The translations under genes were made by a program, and so were the position numbers. A DNA stretch of 64,000 bases from Lingula anatina (lineage: Eukaryota; Brachiopoda; Lingulata; Lingulida; Lingulidae), in contig NW_019775391.1 of NCBI RefSeq assembly GCF_001039355.2, positions 1,071,720 to 1,135,719 of the forward strand, given 5' to 3'. The notes beneath the pieces were generated by a model, which saw only the letters and a program-made list of their open reading frames with translations, did not search any database and was not told the origin of the DNA. Below, one piece after another: positions 1-32,377 of this stretch. Numbering within the stretch: the first letter of the stretch is position 1; every line of letters starts with the position of its first letter.

Positions 1-2652
1 TTCTCTGCTTCACTTTTACCCTGGGATTATTCTAATTATTTTTTCTTTGATCTTATGTCTGATTGAAGGACAAGAACTCCGTGTGGATTGACATCAGATC
101 CCAATATTGCACCAAACCAAGGGTCAAAAATCAATTTAAGTCAATCACTTAATTGCCACTCAAATGTATATGGGTCAATTATCTCAACTGTTCAGAGCTT
201 TTGGAACGAAAGTTGAATATCGAGGAAATGCGATTGTTACTTAATTGTTAAGTGCCAACCTGAACCAAATTGAGTTGTAAGGAGTGATGGATGGATAGAT
301 GTAAGTTCTGTATGAGTAATCAAGCTAGTTCTAGTGTAAAATTATAGATTTATGGGCTACTTCCAGCCAGCAATAATTTTGCCCTGGTTGCCATCAGTGA
401 GATCACAGCATGAGGCTTTTCTTTCCGCTCTACTCGTAAAATCAAACATTTCCATCTGAAATTGATTTTCTTTTTCTCCTTTTCAAGTCGTGTTATTCCG
501 GGGCCGGGTGTCCTTTGTGTACCTGCACAAAGAGAGCCGGCACCACAAAAACATGACATTAGATTTCCATTCTTGAGTTTTCAGTTTCTTTTCCCCCAAA
601 AACCACTGTATATTGCGGTAATACCATCTGGTTGACTCAGAGACAAAATAATGATTTATGGTTTAAGATATTCAGACACCATCAGGTGAAGTGATTCCTG
701 CATTAAAAAAGGAAAAAAAAGTCCTTTAATGGAAATATGCGTCATGGTGAATTAGTCTTTCTTCTGTTGGTCTCCGACCCAGGCACTTTTGAATCTCAAT
801 TAAAGAAAATCACGTCAGTTTACTGCTCAACTCATATGAAGTGGGGCTATGAATCATGTCAAAATTTTCAGCTTCTTTCCATTTCTTTGTTATAATATGT
901 CCCAGTGCACCTGTTGGTATTACTTCTTATTTTACTGCTACACTTTTATTTGGGTCAGGTGTTTTTAAAAGGACCTCTGATAAGAGAGCAACTTGAAAAC
1001 ATGACCTTTTCACGATAAAGAACTGAAAAATCACCATTCACCTGTCAAGTCTATCTGGTCGAGTCAACAGAGAGAGTAAACAGCGCTATCATGACAGCAC
1101 ATGGTCTATGGGGCCTGGCCAATGTTAGTGAAGATATGTGCAGATGGCTAGGAGAACGTGTACCTGGATGGCTCGGCAGCTAGCAGGTGGCAAACTTTTG
1201 AACAATAGGTGACATTTCAGCTCAATTTATTTTTCCAAACAGACAGCCATGACATATGGCAGCCCAGACCATGTGACAATGCTAACAGGACCATGGAGCT
1301 CAATGTTTATTATTGGCCAATTGTAAAAATCTTGAACTTGTTATAAGTTCTGATCCTTATTGAAGTAACTTCTAAAGAAATAAAGTCATACAGATTTAGG
1401 CCTGTGCAAATAATGTTAAAGAAATCGTGACAGCTGGACTCGATAATCACGGACACAGCTTACCTGCCCAATTCTTACCTGTTTAGAGGAGCACATTGTT
1501 TGCCTGATCAGATCTTTCAGTATTTAATTGAATTATCAGGGGTGGAGAACCCTCTTCAGTAAATTGCCTGGTTCTTTCTGGTGCCAGGTAGTCTGCACCA
1601 CTTAGCCAACACTAATCAGGTAGAATTAATTTGTAATTGAGACTTAATCATCACGGCTGATGTAACTGTGCTGCCTGCTGCTCTACATCATGTGTGTTTA
1701 TAACTGGGGATTGCTTACAGTGGATCGTTCTGTGTCTATTTATGAGTAAATTTGAGTTGTGTTAATTTCATTGTGTCAGTTCAGATGACATAGGTGTTTC
1801 TGAAGTTGACGAAAGAAATATGGTGTTGTTATACATATACATAGTGAAGTGAAAAAGCAAAAGAATTGGGAGGTGTGGAGAAAGTTTAACTCTTAGTAAG
1901 ACTTCTTAGCTTAGAGCATTCATGTTACGAAAGCACTGTAATTATAAATGTAAACATGTCACCTTGCACATCTTTTGTTCTTTAAGATTCATCATTTTAA
2001 ATGTTACTGAAAATGCATCCTTTTCTGAAAACGACTCACTAAAATTCAGAGTTTGAGGATCATCTGTTTCAAATATTGCCATCCAAATATTGTTTTGGGG
2101 AATGAGATTAATCAATTTTGTTCAAGTTTAGGAAGTAATCAAAGTAAGAGAGAAGATGGTTCTATAACCTGTAAGCGCCTTCTGGGAACCTTGGCTCTAT
2201 AAATAAGTTCCAGAGAAGAAACATGGCTCATCAGCCTCTTTAAGTGCCACTTGTTAAACCAAGTTTGTCTGAATCCACAGAGACCAGGGGTCAGAACATG
2301 GTCATTTGACTGGATAATGTTTGTCCAGTTGCCAAAAATGTCAGGTTGTTACAGGAAATACTTGTTCTACCTTTTAACCTGATTGATACTTTCCATGAGC
2401 TTTGTGTTCAGGGGAACTCGTTAAACTCATCCGCGGAGATGTGGTCAAGGGTTGGCTGTCTGCTGCCCAAGGCGGCAACTTTGATCTTTTATTGAAGTGA
2501 GAGGTGACTCTCAGAAACATGGGCTTTGCAAGTTAATAAGGGCACAAGTGAATTGGTGTTAAAATTTCATCTGTTGGCTGTCCTGTTAAAAATAAATGGA
2601 AACCTGTATTTTTACTGGGTAAAACCTTTAGAGTAAGTATCAGACTGTAACA
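1..2652. repeat. Large direct repeat A, copy 1 (probable second haplotype)
   Basis: This non-coding sequence is repeated almost base for base at 3299-6200 with a constant offset of 3298 until an insertion in the second copy. By eye I count roughly 15-20 substitutions over 2.65 kb, plus one 250-bp indel. The copy ends at a single N at 2653. No exon with splice sites or protein similarity is visible on either strand; the short open frames are conserved only because both copies are the same DNA. Seen: the repeat and the N. Inferred: contig X ends at 2652 and an unmerged allelic contig starts at 2654, so this is more likely an assembly duplication than a biological one. Confidence 0.9.
752..754. 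other. Empty target site (TTA) of the MITE at 4054-4300
   Basis: Copy 1 reads gaaTTAgtc here, whereas copy 2 reads gaaTTA, then a 247-bp element, then TTAgtc. This gives the pre-insertion state directly, with a single TTA. Confidence 0.9.
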
Positions 2653-2653
2653 N
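2653..2653. other. Single N at repeat/contig edge
   Basis: The one ambiguous base falls exactly where similarity of repeat A copy 1 to copy 2 stops. Similar single Ns at 13539 and 36939 also abut large repeats, which points to contig joins rather than isolated base-calling errors. Confidence 0.75.
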
Positions 2654-2754
2654 AAGCAGTGAGTGTGAAGTGTCCTGGTAATCTTCTATAAAGAGGTGTC
2701 ACAGATTACATCTTGTCCCGAGGGTGTCCTTCACATTCTGATAACTGTCTAGAC

Positions 2755-3260
2755 AGTAGCCACTGGACCCAGAGGAACAAAAGCAGACGGTGTTTTCAGA
2801 AAGATCTCGCTTTTAGTTGCAGCCTTGCATCTTTGTTTTCAGGAATATCTTTGTTTAGACTTGAGATTGTGGTTATTATTAGTGTGGACACAGTAAAACA
2901 AAAGGCAAATATATTCAGAAAGGTCTTGGTTTCAGAAACTGACATATTAGTTTAGTTTTGAGGTTTTTATTAATAGAAGTTATTAGGGATCCATAATAAC
3001 AAAGACTAAGAATGTTTTCAGAGAGATTTGGGTTCAGGAAATCTGTCATGTTGGTATTTAGATTACCATAATGGATTCAGAAGAACAATAGCAAAGAATG
3101 TTGTCAGAAAATGTTGGTTCCTGAAAAATCGACTTTGTACTAGGATAACTTTTTATTTTACTAAAAGAATAGTAGATTGAATATTCTCAAGAAAATTCCC
3201 TGGGTTCAGGAAAAGTTCAGTTTAGTCCTCAGACTATTTTAATGATAGAAGCCCAGAAGG
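2755..3260. repeat. Degenerate tandem array, period about 80-120 bp, five units
   Basis: Five diverged units begin near 2760, 2883, 2989, 3072 and 3158. Each has a purine-rich block resembling 'acagaagaacaaaagcaaag' followed by a block resembling 'ttttcagaaagatct..ggttcaggaaa'. Spacing shrinks from about 120 to 85 bp across the array. An 80-codon open frame at 2713-2955 crosses it but shows no recognisable protein and is interpreted as repeat-derived. The array occupies most of the unique DNA between the N at 2653 and repeat A copy 2. Confidence 0.65.
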
Positions 3261-3298
3261 CCAAAGATGTGGTGTCCTTTCCACAAGATGTCTGTTTC

Positions 3299-6200
3299 TT
3301 CTCTGCTTCACTTTTACCCTGGGATTATTCTAATTATTTTTTCTTTGATCTTATGTCTGATTGAAGGACAAGAACTCCGTGTGGATTGACATCAGATCCC
3401 AATATTGCACCAAACCAAGGGTCAAAAATCAATTTAAGTCAATCACTTAATTGCCACTCAAACGTATATGGGTCAATTATCTCAACTGTTCAGAGCTTTT
3501 GGAACGAAAGTTGAATATCGAGGAAATGCGATTGTTACTTAATTGTTAAGTGCCAACCTGAACCAAATTGAGTTGTAAGGAGTGATGGATGGATAGATGT
3601 AAGTTCTGTATGAGTAATCAAGCTAGTTCTAGTGTAAAATTATAGATTTATGGGCTACTTCCAGCCAGCAATAATTTTGCCCTGGTTGCCATCAGTGAGA
3701 TCACAGCACGAGGCTTTTCTTTCCGCTCTACTCTTAAAATCAAACATTTCCATCTGAAATTGATTTTCTTTTTCTCCTTTTCAAGTCGTGTTATTCCGGG
3801 GCCGGGTGTCCTTTGTGTACCTGCACAAAGAGAGCCGGCACCACAAAAACATGACATTAGATTTCCATTCTTGAGTTTTCAGTTTCTTTTCCCCCAAAAA
3901 CCACTGTATATTGCGGTAATACCATCTGGTTGACTCAGAGACAAAATAATGATTTATGGTTTAAGATATTCAGACACCATCAGGTGAAGTGATTCCTGCA
4001 TTAAAAAAGGAAAAAAAAAGTCCTTTAATGGAAATATGCGTCATGGTGAATTAGGCTTCGTTCACATGCAATGTCTATTTTCTAAATTCTATTTTCTATT
4101 TTCGGTATGTCTTATGATCACGGTCTGTGCACTGAATATCCCGCGGCGTAATTACTGGCAGCGCGAGCCAGTTACTATAAGTTACTATAAGTAACTGGCT
4201 CGCCGCTGCCGGCGGGATATTCAGTGCACAGACCGTGATCATAAGATAGCGCGAATAGAAAATAGAATTTAGAAAATAGACATTGCATGTGAACGAAGCC
4301 TTAGTCTTTCTTCTGTTGGTCTCCGACCCAGGCACTTTTGAATCTCAATTAAAGAAAATCACGTCAGTTTACTGCTCAACTCGTATGAAGTGGGGCTATG
4401 AATCATGTCAAAATTTTCAGCTTCTTTCCATTTCTTTGTTATAATATGTCCCAGTGCACCTGTTGGTATTACTTCTTATTTTACTGCTACACTTTTATTT
4501 GGGTCAGGTGTTTTTAAAAGGACCTCTGATAAGAGAGCAACTTGAAAACATGACCTTTTCACGATAAAGAACTGAAAAATCACCATTCACCTGTCAAGTC
4601 TATCTGGCCGAGTCAACAGAGAGAGTAAACAGCGCTATCATGACAGCACATGGTCTATGGGGCCTGGCCAATGTTAGTGAAGATATGTGCAGATGGCTAG
4701 GAGAACGTGTACCTGGATGGCTCGGCAGCTAGCAGGTGGCAAACTTTTGAACAATAGGTGACATTTCAGCTCAATTTATTTTTCCAAACAGACAGCCATG
4801 ACATATGGCAGCCCAGACCATGTGACAATGCTAACAGGACCATGGAGCTCAATGTTTATTATTGGCCAATTGTAAAAATCTTGAACTTGTTATAAGTTCT
4901 GATCCTTATTGAAGTAACTTCTAAAGAAATAAAGTCATACAGATTTAGGCCTGTGCAAATAATGTTAAAGAAATCGTGTCAGCTGGACTCGATAATCACA
5001 GACACAGCTTACCTGCCCAATTCTTACCTGTTTAGAGGAGCACATTGTTTGCGTGATCAGATCTTTCAGTATTTAATTGAATTATCAGGGGTGGAGAACC
5101 CTCTTCAGTAAATTGCCTGGTTCTTTCTGGTGCCAGGTAGTCTGCACCACTTAGCCAACACTAATCAGGTAGAATTAATTTGTAATTGAGACTTAATCAT
5201 CACGGCTGATGTAACTGTGCTGCCTGCTGCTCTACATCATGTGTGTTTATAACTGGGGATTGCTTACAGTGGATCGTTCTGTGTCTATTTATGAGTAAAT
5301 TTGAGTTGTGTTAATTTCATTGTGTTAGTTCAGATGACATAGGTGTTTCTGAAGTTGACGAAAGAAATATGGTGTTGTTATACATATACATAGTGAAGTG
5401 AAAAAGCAAAAGAATTGGGAGTTGTGGAGAAAGTTAAACTCTTAGTAAGACTTCTTAGCTTAGAGCATTCATGTTACGAAAGCACTGTAATTATAAATGT
5501 AAACATGTCACCTTGCACATCTTTTGTTCTTTAAGATTCATCATTTTAAATGTTACTGAAAATGCATCCTTTTCTGAAAACGACTCACTAAAATTCAGAG
5601 TTTGAGGATCATCTGTTTCAAATATTGCCAACCAAATATTGTTTTGGGGAATGAGATTAATCAATTTTGTTCAAGTTTAGGAAGTAATCAAAGTAAGAGA
5701 GAAGATGGTTCTATAACCTGTAAGCACCTTCTGGGAACCTTGGCTCTATAAATAAGTTTCAGAGAAGAAACATGGCTCATCAGCCTCTTTAAGTGCCACT
5801 TGTTAAACCAAGTTTGTCTGAATCCACAGAGACCAGGGGTCAGAACATGGTCATTTGACTGGATAATGTTTGTCCAGTTGCCAAAAATGTCAGGTTGTTA
5901 CAGGAAATACTTGTTCTACCTTTTAACCTGATTGATACTTTCTGTGAGCTTTGTGTTCAGGGGAACTCGTTAAACTCATCCGCGGAGATGTGGTCAAGGG
6001 TTGGCTGTCTGCTGCCCAAGGCGGCAACTTTGATCTTTTATTGAAGTGAGAGGTGACTCTCAGAAACATGGGCTTTGCAAGTTAATAAGGGCACAAGTGA
6101 ATTGGTGTTAAAATTTCATCTGTTGGCTGTCCTGTTAAAAATAAATGGAAACCTGTATTTTTACTGGGTAAAACCTTTAGAGTAAGTATCAGACTGTAAA
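3299..6200. repeat. Large direct repeat A, copy 2
   Basis: Second copy of 1-2652. It matches from the first base of the window to about 6200, with scattered single-base differences, homopolymer length changes and the 247-bp element at 4054-4300. It continues without an N into unique DNA after 6200, so this copy is embedded in the longer contig. No exon or RNA gene recognised. Confidence 0.9.
4054..4300. mobile_element. Palindromic MITE, PIF/Harbinger-like, TSD TTA
   Basis: The 247-bp element begins GGCTTCGTTCACATGC and ends with the reverse complement of the same sequence; almost its whole length folds back (arms about 100 bp, loop around 4180). It is flanked by TTA at 4051-4053 and 4301-4303, and the other copy of the surrounding repeat has an uninterrupted single TTA at 752-754. 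A 3-bp TWA target and GG-starting termini fit the PIF/Harbinger superfamily; the family assignment is inference because no transposase is encoded. The 79-codon open frame on the - strand across it is a by-product of the palindrome. Confidence 0.88.
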
Positions 6201-8404
6201 AGTCTTATTACAAGAGCTTTTCTCTCTTTTCAACCCAAGCTGCTGGCTTAGGGCAAGTTGTAGGGTCGTTCGGTGTTATGATTAAGATTCCGCTAGGAGC
6301 TCAGGTGCAACAAGAAAGAAAACAGTTGTCATAATTCTGGCATTTTCTTCTCTCCTTCAGCAGCTTGTCAGTGTTGTCTTTGAACACAAGCTTCTGTATA
6401 TTCTATTGCTGCACAAACATGTGCCTTATAATGTCTCTTTTTAGCTCTCTTAGGTGTAAGAGTTAAAATGAGGGATAAATACACAATCAGCTTGTTATGA
6501 ATTCTGAAAGCACTTTCCCTGCCTAACACAAGTGACTGCAGCTCTTTAATAAGATTTTTTACCTCATCTTAAAACCCAGTGTAAGGTATTTAATAGACTT
6601 TATTATTCTCTGCATTTAATATCCTGCAAAAACGTGATTGCCATTAATTACCTAGGAAGACAATTTCATTTTATTTGTGCTGCACGTGCTCGTGTATCAA
6701 ATCAAAGAGTGAGAATTGTAAGTGATCCTACAGTTGGTATACATCTTCATCAAAACTGTCTACTCTCACAGCAGCTGAAAACTTGGGTGAATGTATTGAT
6801 GTAATGCCTAATTAACAAAGAATAAATCCACAAAGTTAGTCAGTTACAAAATATGGAATAATGGATTTGTGTAAAAGATCTTGGTCAGCTTATTTGCCCA
6901 AAGTAAACTATTTTATCTTTCATTTTACATTGTGAGCACAGAAATTCCAGTGATTCACTTTTGATGATGAATTTTTTGAGTGACTTATGGTAAATTATTT
7001 GGCAAAATGTAAATTATTTCATCCTTTATTTGGTATTGTGAACCCAGAAATTCCAACCCCGCTGTTTTGTGAGTGTTTTGTTAGCAGTGTAGTAGAGATA
7101 AAAGCTACAAGGATAACCTTACCTCTCCAAACATGTGAAATTGGAACCCTGTGGATAGAAATACAGATCCAAAATGCGATAAATACAAAGTTCCCTAGTT
7201 TGAAAATTTCCCCCCATTACTGGTACAGGTAAATTCTTTATTGCTTTATGTAATGATGGAAATTTTCACCAATGAAAACTTAGAATTAATAAAAATTTTT
7301 CACCTAATAGTTTTATCCATATTGGGTAAAGCAGTGTGTACCAGAACATTTGACATTCTGTAGAAAAGAAAAGTTTGATAGTTCCCTGTTGTTTCTAGGG
7401 GGGAGGAGATAAAAATTTGTAGATTGGGCTGATTTCTCTAAGTACAAACAAAATTAAATGTATGCCTTAACTTCTAGTCAGTTTTGATAGAATAGAAATC
7501 GGTTGTAGACCCCATAAATGAAACACTGCACTTGCTTTACAAAAAGCAAGAAAAGACCAATATAGTTCACCAGCAGTTAGTTAATTTCAGTCAACTACTA
7601 AAATTTTCTTGTTTAAAATGGACTCGATTAGTTAGGATCAATTCTGAGCAAACATTCTTTGAGAAACCCTGTCTTGGGGGGTCAGTGAGTGCTGAGCTTA
7701 CAGGTGGGGCAGGTAACTGACAGGTGGGGAGAGGTGGAGACTTGCCCTGATGAAGAGCTGAGAGATGCAAGGATTTTCAAAGCTCAGTGGGAGCAATTTG
7801 ATGCAGTGTTGTGGTGAAAAGTTAGGATTCCTTTCTTTGAACTCTGAAGCTCAGCACTGTGGTGGTTGTCAGTGACTTGTCAGTGGGCAGGCATCTTCTA
7901 CCTGTAGTAAAGGAGTCATTCATGATTATGAGGGGATAAATATTATTGGGAGGGAGGGTGAGGAAAGCAGCAAAACTTTATTTTATAAAAAATAAAACCT
8001 GTTTGAGTACTGATATGCTATATAGACTGTTGATGAAATTGTGGGGTCTAAGGTGACAGTCAGGGGGGAGAAAAAAGAAAAAAAATCTTTCGTTGATTTA
8101 TGATATCATATCCTCATTCTAATTGGTGATTTAACAGCTTCACGCTTCCCAGCTCAAGTACTAGTACAGTTCAAGTATAGTTTTAACTGTTAAAAGGGAG
8201 AGATGTAAATTTCCTTAGATAACTACAACATTCAGTGGCCTGGAAAGTGGGGCCATGTTCAAGTACCTGTTGTCTGCAGAATAATTTGAAGGCTGCATTT
8301 CATTTTCTGTTACCTTCTTAATATAAAGCCCCATTATCCCCTATATCTTTGTCCTTATGCCTACCCACTGGGGTAGCTTGTTATTTCTTTTGGCGGTTTG
8401 CAGC
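6201..8404. other. Unique non-coding stretch
   Basis: I see no exon, RNA gene or clear repeat family here. Short open frames (for example 6987-7232 and 7532-7720) have no recognisable protein and no consistent splice signals. It probably belongs to the 5' portion of the TRIM9 locus (intron downstream of the RING/B-box exon) or to intergenic DNA. Confidence 0.5.
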
Positions 8405-8556
8405 CTTTTTTTGTGTGGGGGCCTTGTGGGGTATTTAAAGATAGAAAGTTATGTTTATGTTACCATTACTTTGAAGAGCATCTTTTTGTATAGGAGTCTT
8501 GTCCTGTGCTTTAAGACAGAAAGTTTTGTTTATGCGCCCATTAGTTTTCAAGAGCT
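8405..8556. repeat. Two-copy diverged tandem repeat, unit about 75 bp
   Basis: Units at about 8405-8479 and 8480-8556 align along their length: 'tttttgtgtgggggccttgt' against 'tttttgtataggagtcttgt', then 'aagatagaaagtt' against 'aagacagaaagtt', then 'accattactttgaagagc' against 'cccattagttttcaagagc'. The second unit is where repeat B copy 2 begins (13541). The 95-codon open frame over this region is explained by the repeat. Confidence 0.65.
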
Positions 8557-11096
8557 GAAGAGGAGTATGGTATTGGAGGAAGTGTTGCCTCAAGGTATAG
8601 CAACAGAGCGGGCATCTGCCATGGTGCCGTTATGTCTGAAGTAGACATCACCTGAAAAAGTGGGGTCAGGTAAACATGGCCATTACCATGGTTACGAAGA
8701 GACCTGGTGCGTGCTCTCCCCCAGGAGCTTATTTCTGCTCCGTTCAGTAACTAACATAAAGTGAAGTGGTTTTGATGGATATGGCTGCCCAGATGAGCAT
8801 GCGGGGCCAATGAAATGCTAGTCTCTATTAAAAAGTCGTAACAATTAGCGAAGCATATGGCTTTAATAGTCTTAAGTTAATCTGGGCAATTCATCACGAT
8901 TCTCATACATTTGACTTCTAATTGTTTTATAAGTAAAAAATTGTCTCCTTCCAGTCTGGAGATATGATGGATGGTTGTCAGTGCTAGACTAGATAATTGA
9001 TATCCTTTCATTTCTGAGGCTGGTTGAACTTGAGTCTAGCTGCTTATGATGACATCAGAGTTGGCAATGCTGTTTTGCTTCTTAATAATTCAACTTTCAA
9101 GTAAAATGAATTTGAGATGGCCAAAGTTGATTGCGTGACAGGATGCTTTTGTTCCAGCATTATGTTATGCAATTGACATATATTTCGTTTGGGGAATAGA
9201 AAAACAAAAGCCCAACCAAACTGACACGTGTGAATCACTTTCCTTTGTCAAGCTTGTTAATGAATGGTGTAGGAGTTGCGTTAGCTGTTTCTACATAAAA
9301 GTGTCAGTCTGAAGGTTGACAGTAATGGATGAAGTGCATACCTAGTTAACGTTATTGCTTTCTAAGAACAAGGAAAGAAAAAAAAAACTGACGTGTTTCT
9401 GTAAGGCTCTTGGAAAGGAGACTGATAGGGTATGATGCAAAGGTTGGCAGCATAATTTGTACTGGGTATACTTCGGCACTAAAAGGGTAATTAGTCTAAC
9501 TATGAGGCTTTCTCTACAGATGTGCCCAATTCAGCCCATTGATTTATATTACAGATCAAACACATATCAACCCAATGTGCAAACCAAGAGAAATGGTTAG
9601 CATCAATGTCTGATATCAACTCATCTGTTGGGTGCTATAACATTGATCCTGTTGGCTGTCATGTAAATACAGGGAGATCTCTTTTGACGCGTTCACTACT
9701 CCAAATAGCTTTAAATGTTAACAGTACAACTGATGTTTTTAGGGACTAATTTCATAAGAGAAAGAAATAAAATGATTAAACTCTTTAGTTTACTTTGACT
9801 CAGAACAAATAATAGAACATTTTAATGACAATATTGTTCAAAAAGCAAAAGTAATTGAAATTGTCCATGTTTTAGACAGGTGGTACCTTTGTTTTAGTAG
9901 ACTACGATATATTTGTTAATGTCATTGGTGACAGTGGCATAATTTGGTACCTAAACTATATTTATAGTAGCAAAATTGTATTTATAACCATCCCAAACCA
10001 ATATCACAAAGTTAGCTTTACAGAGTAAGCTGATTTCAACACTCTACCCTAAGCAAAAAAGGAGTTTTGTGAGATAGACCACTGGTTTAACATAAACCTG
10101 TTTTGAACGCAGCCTTCTTCATCAGTCTTCCAGATTAAGCGCTGTTAGTTCATTGAATGTGCAGATTGGCATTAAACAGGATAAGAAAACCACTGGTTTT
10201 GATGGTACAGTGTGTGAGGAGATGTATGGAAATTGTGCTTTTGTTGCTCCTAGAATTCCCCATCTGTTACCTTTGTGACAACAGAATGGCTAATAAACTA
10301 ATATTTTGATGTTGTGTAAATTAACATCTCAGGCCTATCATATTGTTTTGGGTGGAAAATACAAAGAAGCATGCAAGGATGAGCAAGTACCCAAAATTTT
10401 ATGTAGGCTGACACTTTTTTTCTTCTTTTGTTGAAAACTTGGCAAGCTACAACAACTCGTTGTGCAATGTTGGCAGTGAGTGAGTAATAACAGGAGACTG
10501 ATTGGCCAGCTCAAAGTAATTGCTGCCATTTTGCCAATGGTACAAGACATGCACATGAAAAATTAAGAGAGTTGTATTGGCAAATTACTGATGGCTTTTA
10601 CAAAAAAAGGCTGTCTGACAAGAAGGCTTAAGGTCTAGAATAGTCAGACAAAATAAAACTTGGAAGTGAAATTGAGGAACCTAAAATGTGTCATCATACA
10701 AAGAGATTGATAGACCAGAGATTTTTAAGTTTGAGGCTCAGGGTACCATTGACAAGATGATATTTCGGACTTATTTTAGTTTTAAGTTAGATCTAGTTTG
10801 AATATGCCTGTAGGCTTCCTGTGGAGAGACTGGTGTTTGTAATTTATGGCATAGACATGACATGGAGCCTAAGGGGCCCTGGGGAGTTGTCGAAAAAAGA
10901 AAAAAAAGGATAAATTATTGTTGGTCTTTACCTTATGACTTGGATAATGACAATTCAGCTGTTTGACATCAAGTGTGAATGAAAATTTCATTTGTTCTCT
11001 TAAAAAACAGACACTCATTTGCAAAGATGGAATAGCATAGTAAACTGTGATGTACCAAACCACATGGTGTCCATTCAATGAAATAATCAATGATTG

Positions 11097-11099
11097 TAA
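11097..11099. other. Empty target site (TAA) of the 1.36-kb element at 16093
   Basis: Copy 1 reads gattgTAAtttt here, while copy 2 reads gatcgTAA, the 1,359-bp insertion, then TAAtttt. The single TAA in the empty allele becomes two flanking copies in the filled one. Confidence 0.9.
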
Positions 11100-12765
11100 T
11101 TTTAAAGATACAGAAGATTTTCAATTGCTAATGTTCCAAACCACATGGTTGCCTTGTCAGAAAACCCACCTCCTTTTGTACTAAGCTATGCATAGGGATC
11201 GTTATTCCTGTGTCCAAACCAGTGCTTACTTGTCATGTTTTCTTGCTAGCTCACTATGCCTGGGTGGCTTATTCACTTTTAACCTAATTTGGTTAATGGA
11301 TCAGGAATGATAGCAGTTTATTGGGAGATAATGTGTGAAATGAGATCGTCAGTGATTAGAACCTAGTCTGATTATGTTAAGATTATGATAATGTATCAGT
11401 TACAGCTCTGCCGTCTGTCATGCATTTTTACAATAACTTTGTGATCTGCGTTTGATTTTTGGTCCGTTCAGTTTGATTTCTGGAGTTCTCCGGGGAGAAT
11501 GTATGTTGCTATGAAGAGATGGATTTTCTTTCTTCCCTGGCCTTTTAATTAAGGATGAAAACAAAGAAATAGTAGGCTGATGAATGGGCTGATGTGTCTA
11601 TGATTCATAAGATGGGATAATTCCCGACGTAGCCAAACAAATAAGTGCTGTTGTTTGGAGGTAATTAAAAGTAATAACAGATGTGATTGAAACAGAGAAA
11701 TTAAAACGTGACATTGATGCTAGGGTAAGAATTATATTACTCAAAGAAAAGGGATAACTTTTCATCTTCCTAGCAGTGTGACTATAATAGTCAATCAGAG
11801 TACAGTGTTGACGGATAACTGATCTATTTTGATTAACTCTAAGGTCTTCTTTTAAATGGAAACATTAAGGTGCTTGGGTAATGTATTATTTTTGGCAGGT
11901 AGGCAAATATTGGATTAGGCAGCTGCATCACTTTATTGGTAATACAATGAAAACACTGTGCTGATGCTCCACCTTGCTGTAAACTACTAAATTAAAATAC
12001 TTTCCCTGCTTTTCTTGGCAAGTGTGATATCTCCAAGGCATCGCTTACAAGCAACTTAACGCTATTCTGGTTGATCTTTTGGCAAACAATTAGTTTACCA
12101 AAGGAGTCCGTTTACAAACATTACCCCTGTAAGTGTACCCATTCAGGACAAGATAGATTGATACTAATGCAATCAGTTCACACCTCCACTATCTGTGAGG
12201 ATGTACACCTTGTAAGGTTACCTTTGGGCGTGGAATCTGTGTATTTTGGCTTGTCTTACCAAAAAAAAAAAAAAAAACCCTTTGAGAACCATTCCATGGT
12301 GTTGCCCCCCCTCCTTGATATCTTTACCCCATTGTAAAATGTTTGACTTTTTCAGAAATCAGGTCTTCCAAGAGACTTAAATGATGATATTTTGGATTAT
12401 TTTGTCTTTGTTACTGGATATGAAGGTTTAAAAATGTGACAAGAAGTAAAAATGCTATAAGGGAGAAAATTTTGCTCAACTTAGTAATAATTAAATGTTT
12501 AGATTCATATAAACGAATGCTTATGCAATAATGCCAGTGTACGTGTAGAAATCATGCATACTGTAAAAGGCTTTGATGTGAAATTGTTATATTTATTACC
12601 GTTATATAATTTAGATGATATTTGTTTTGCTTTACTCTGATGGTACTGAATGGAGGTAAATTCCTTGAAATTAAAAAGGACAGGGGACATACGTTTTGGC
12701 AATGTTTTTGTTCTTTGTTTTGTACATATAATCCTCTTATGTGTAATTTATTGTTGTCATTTCAG

Positions 12766-32377
<19,612 letters not shown>

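Noticed and set aside
350-559. 69-codon open frame on the - strand, repeated at 3648-3857
   Set aside because: Preserved only because both lie in repeat A; composition and content match no protein family and there is no splice context.
4096-4335. 79-codon open frame over the MITE
   Set aside because: It is read from the palindromic element and changes where the palindrome folds; no coding role.
8357-8644. 95-codon open frame with a hydrophobic start
   Set aside because: Explained by a two-copy ~75-bp tandem repeat; no similarity and no promoter or splice evidence.
1-12700. Search for the TRIM9 RING and B-box exon
   Set aside because: No C3HC4 RING or B-box cysteine/histidine pattern with splice support was found on either strand; it must lie outside the window.
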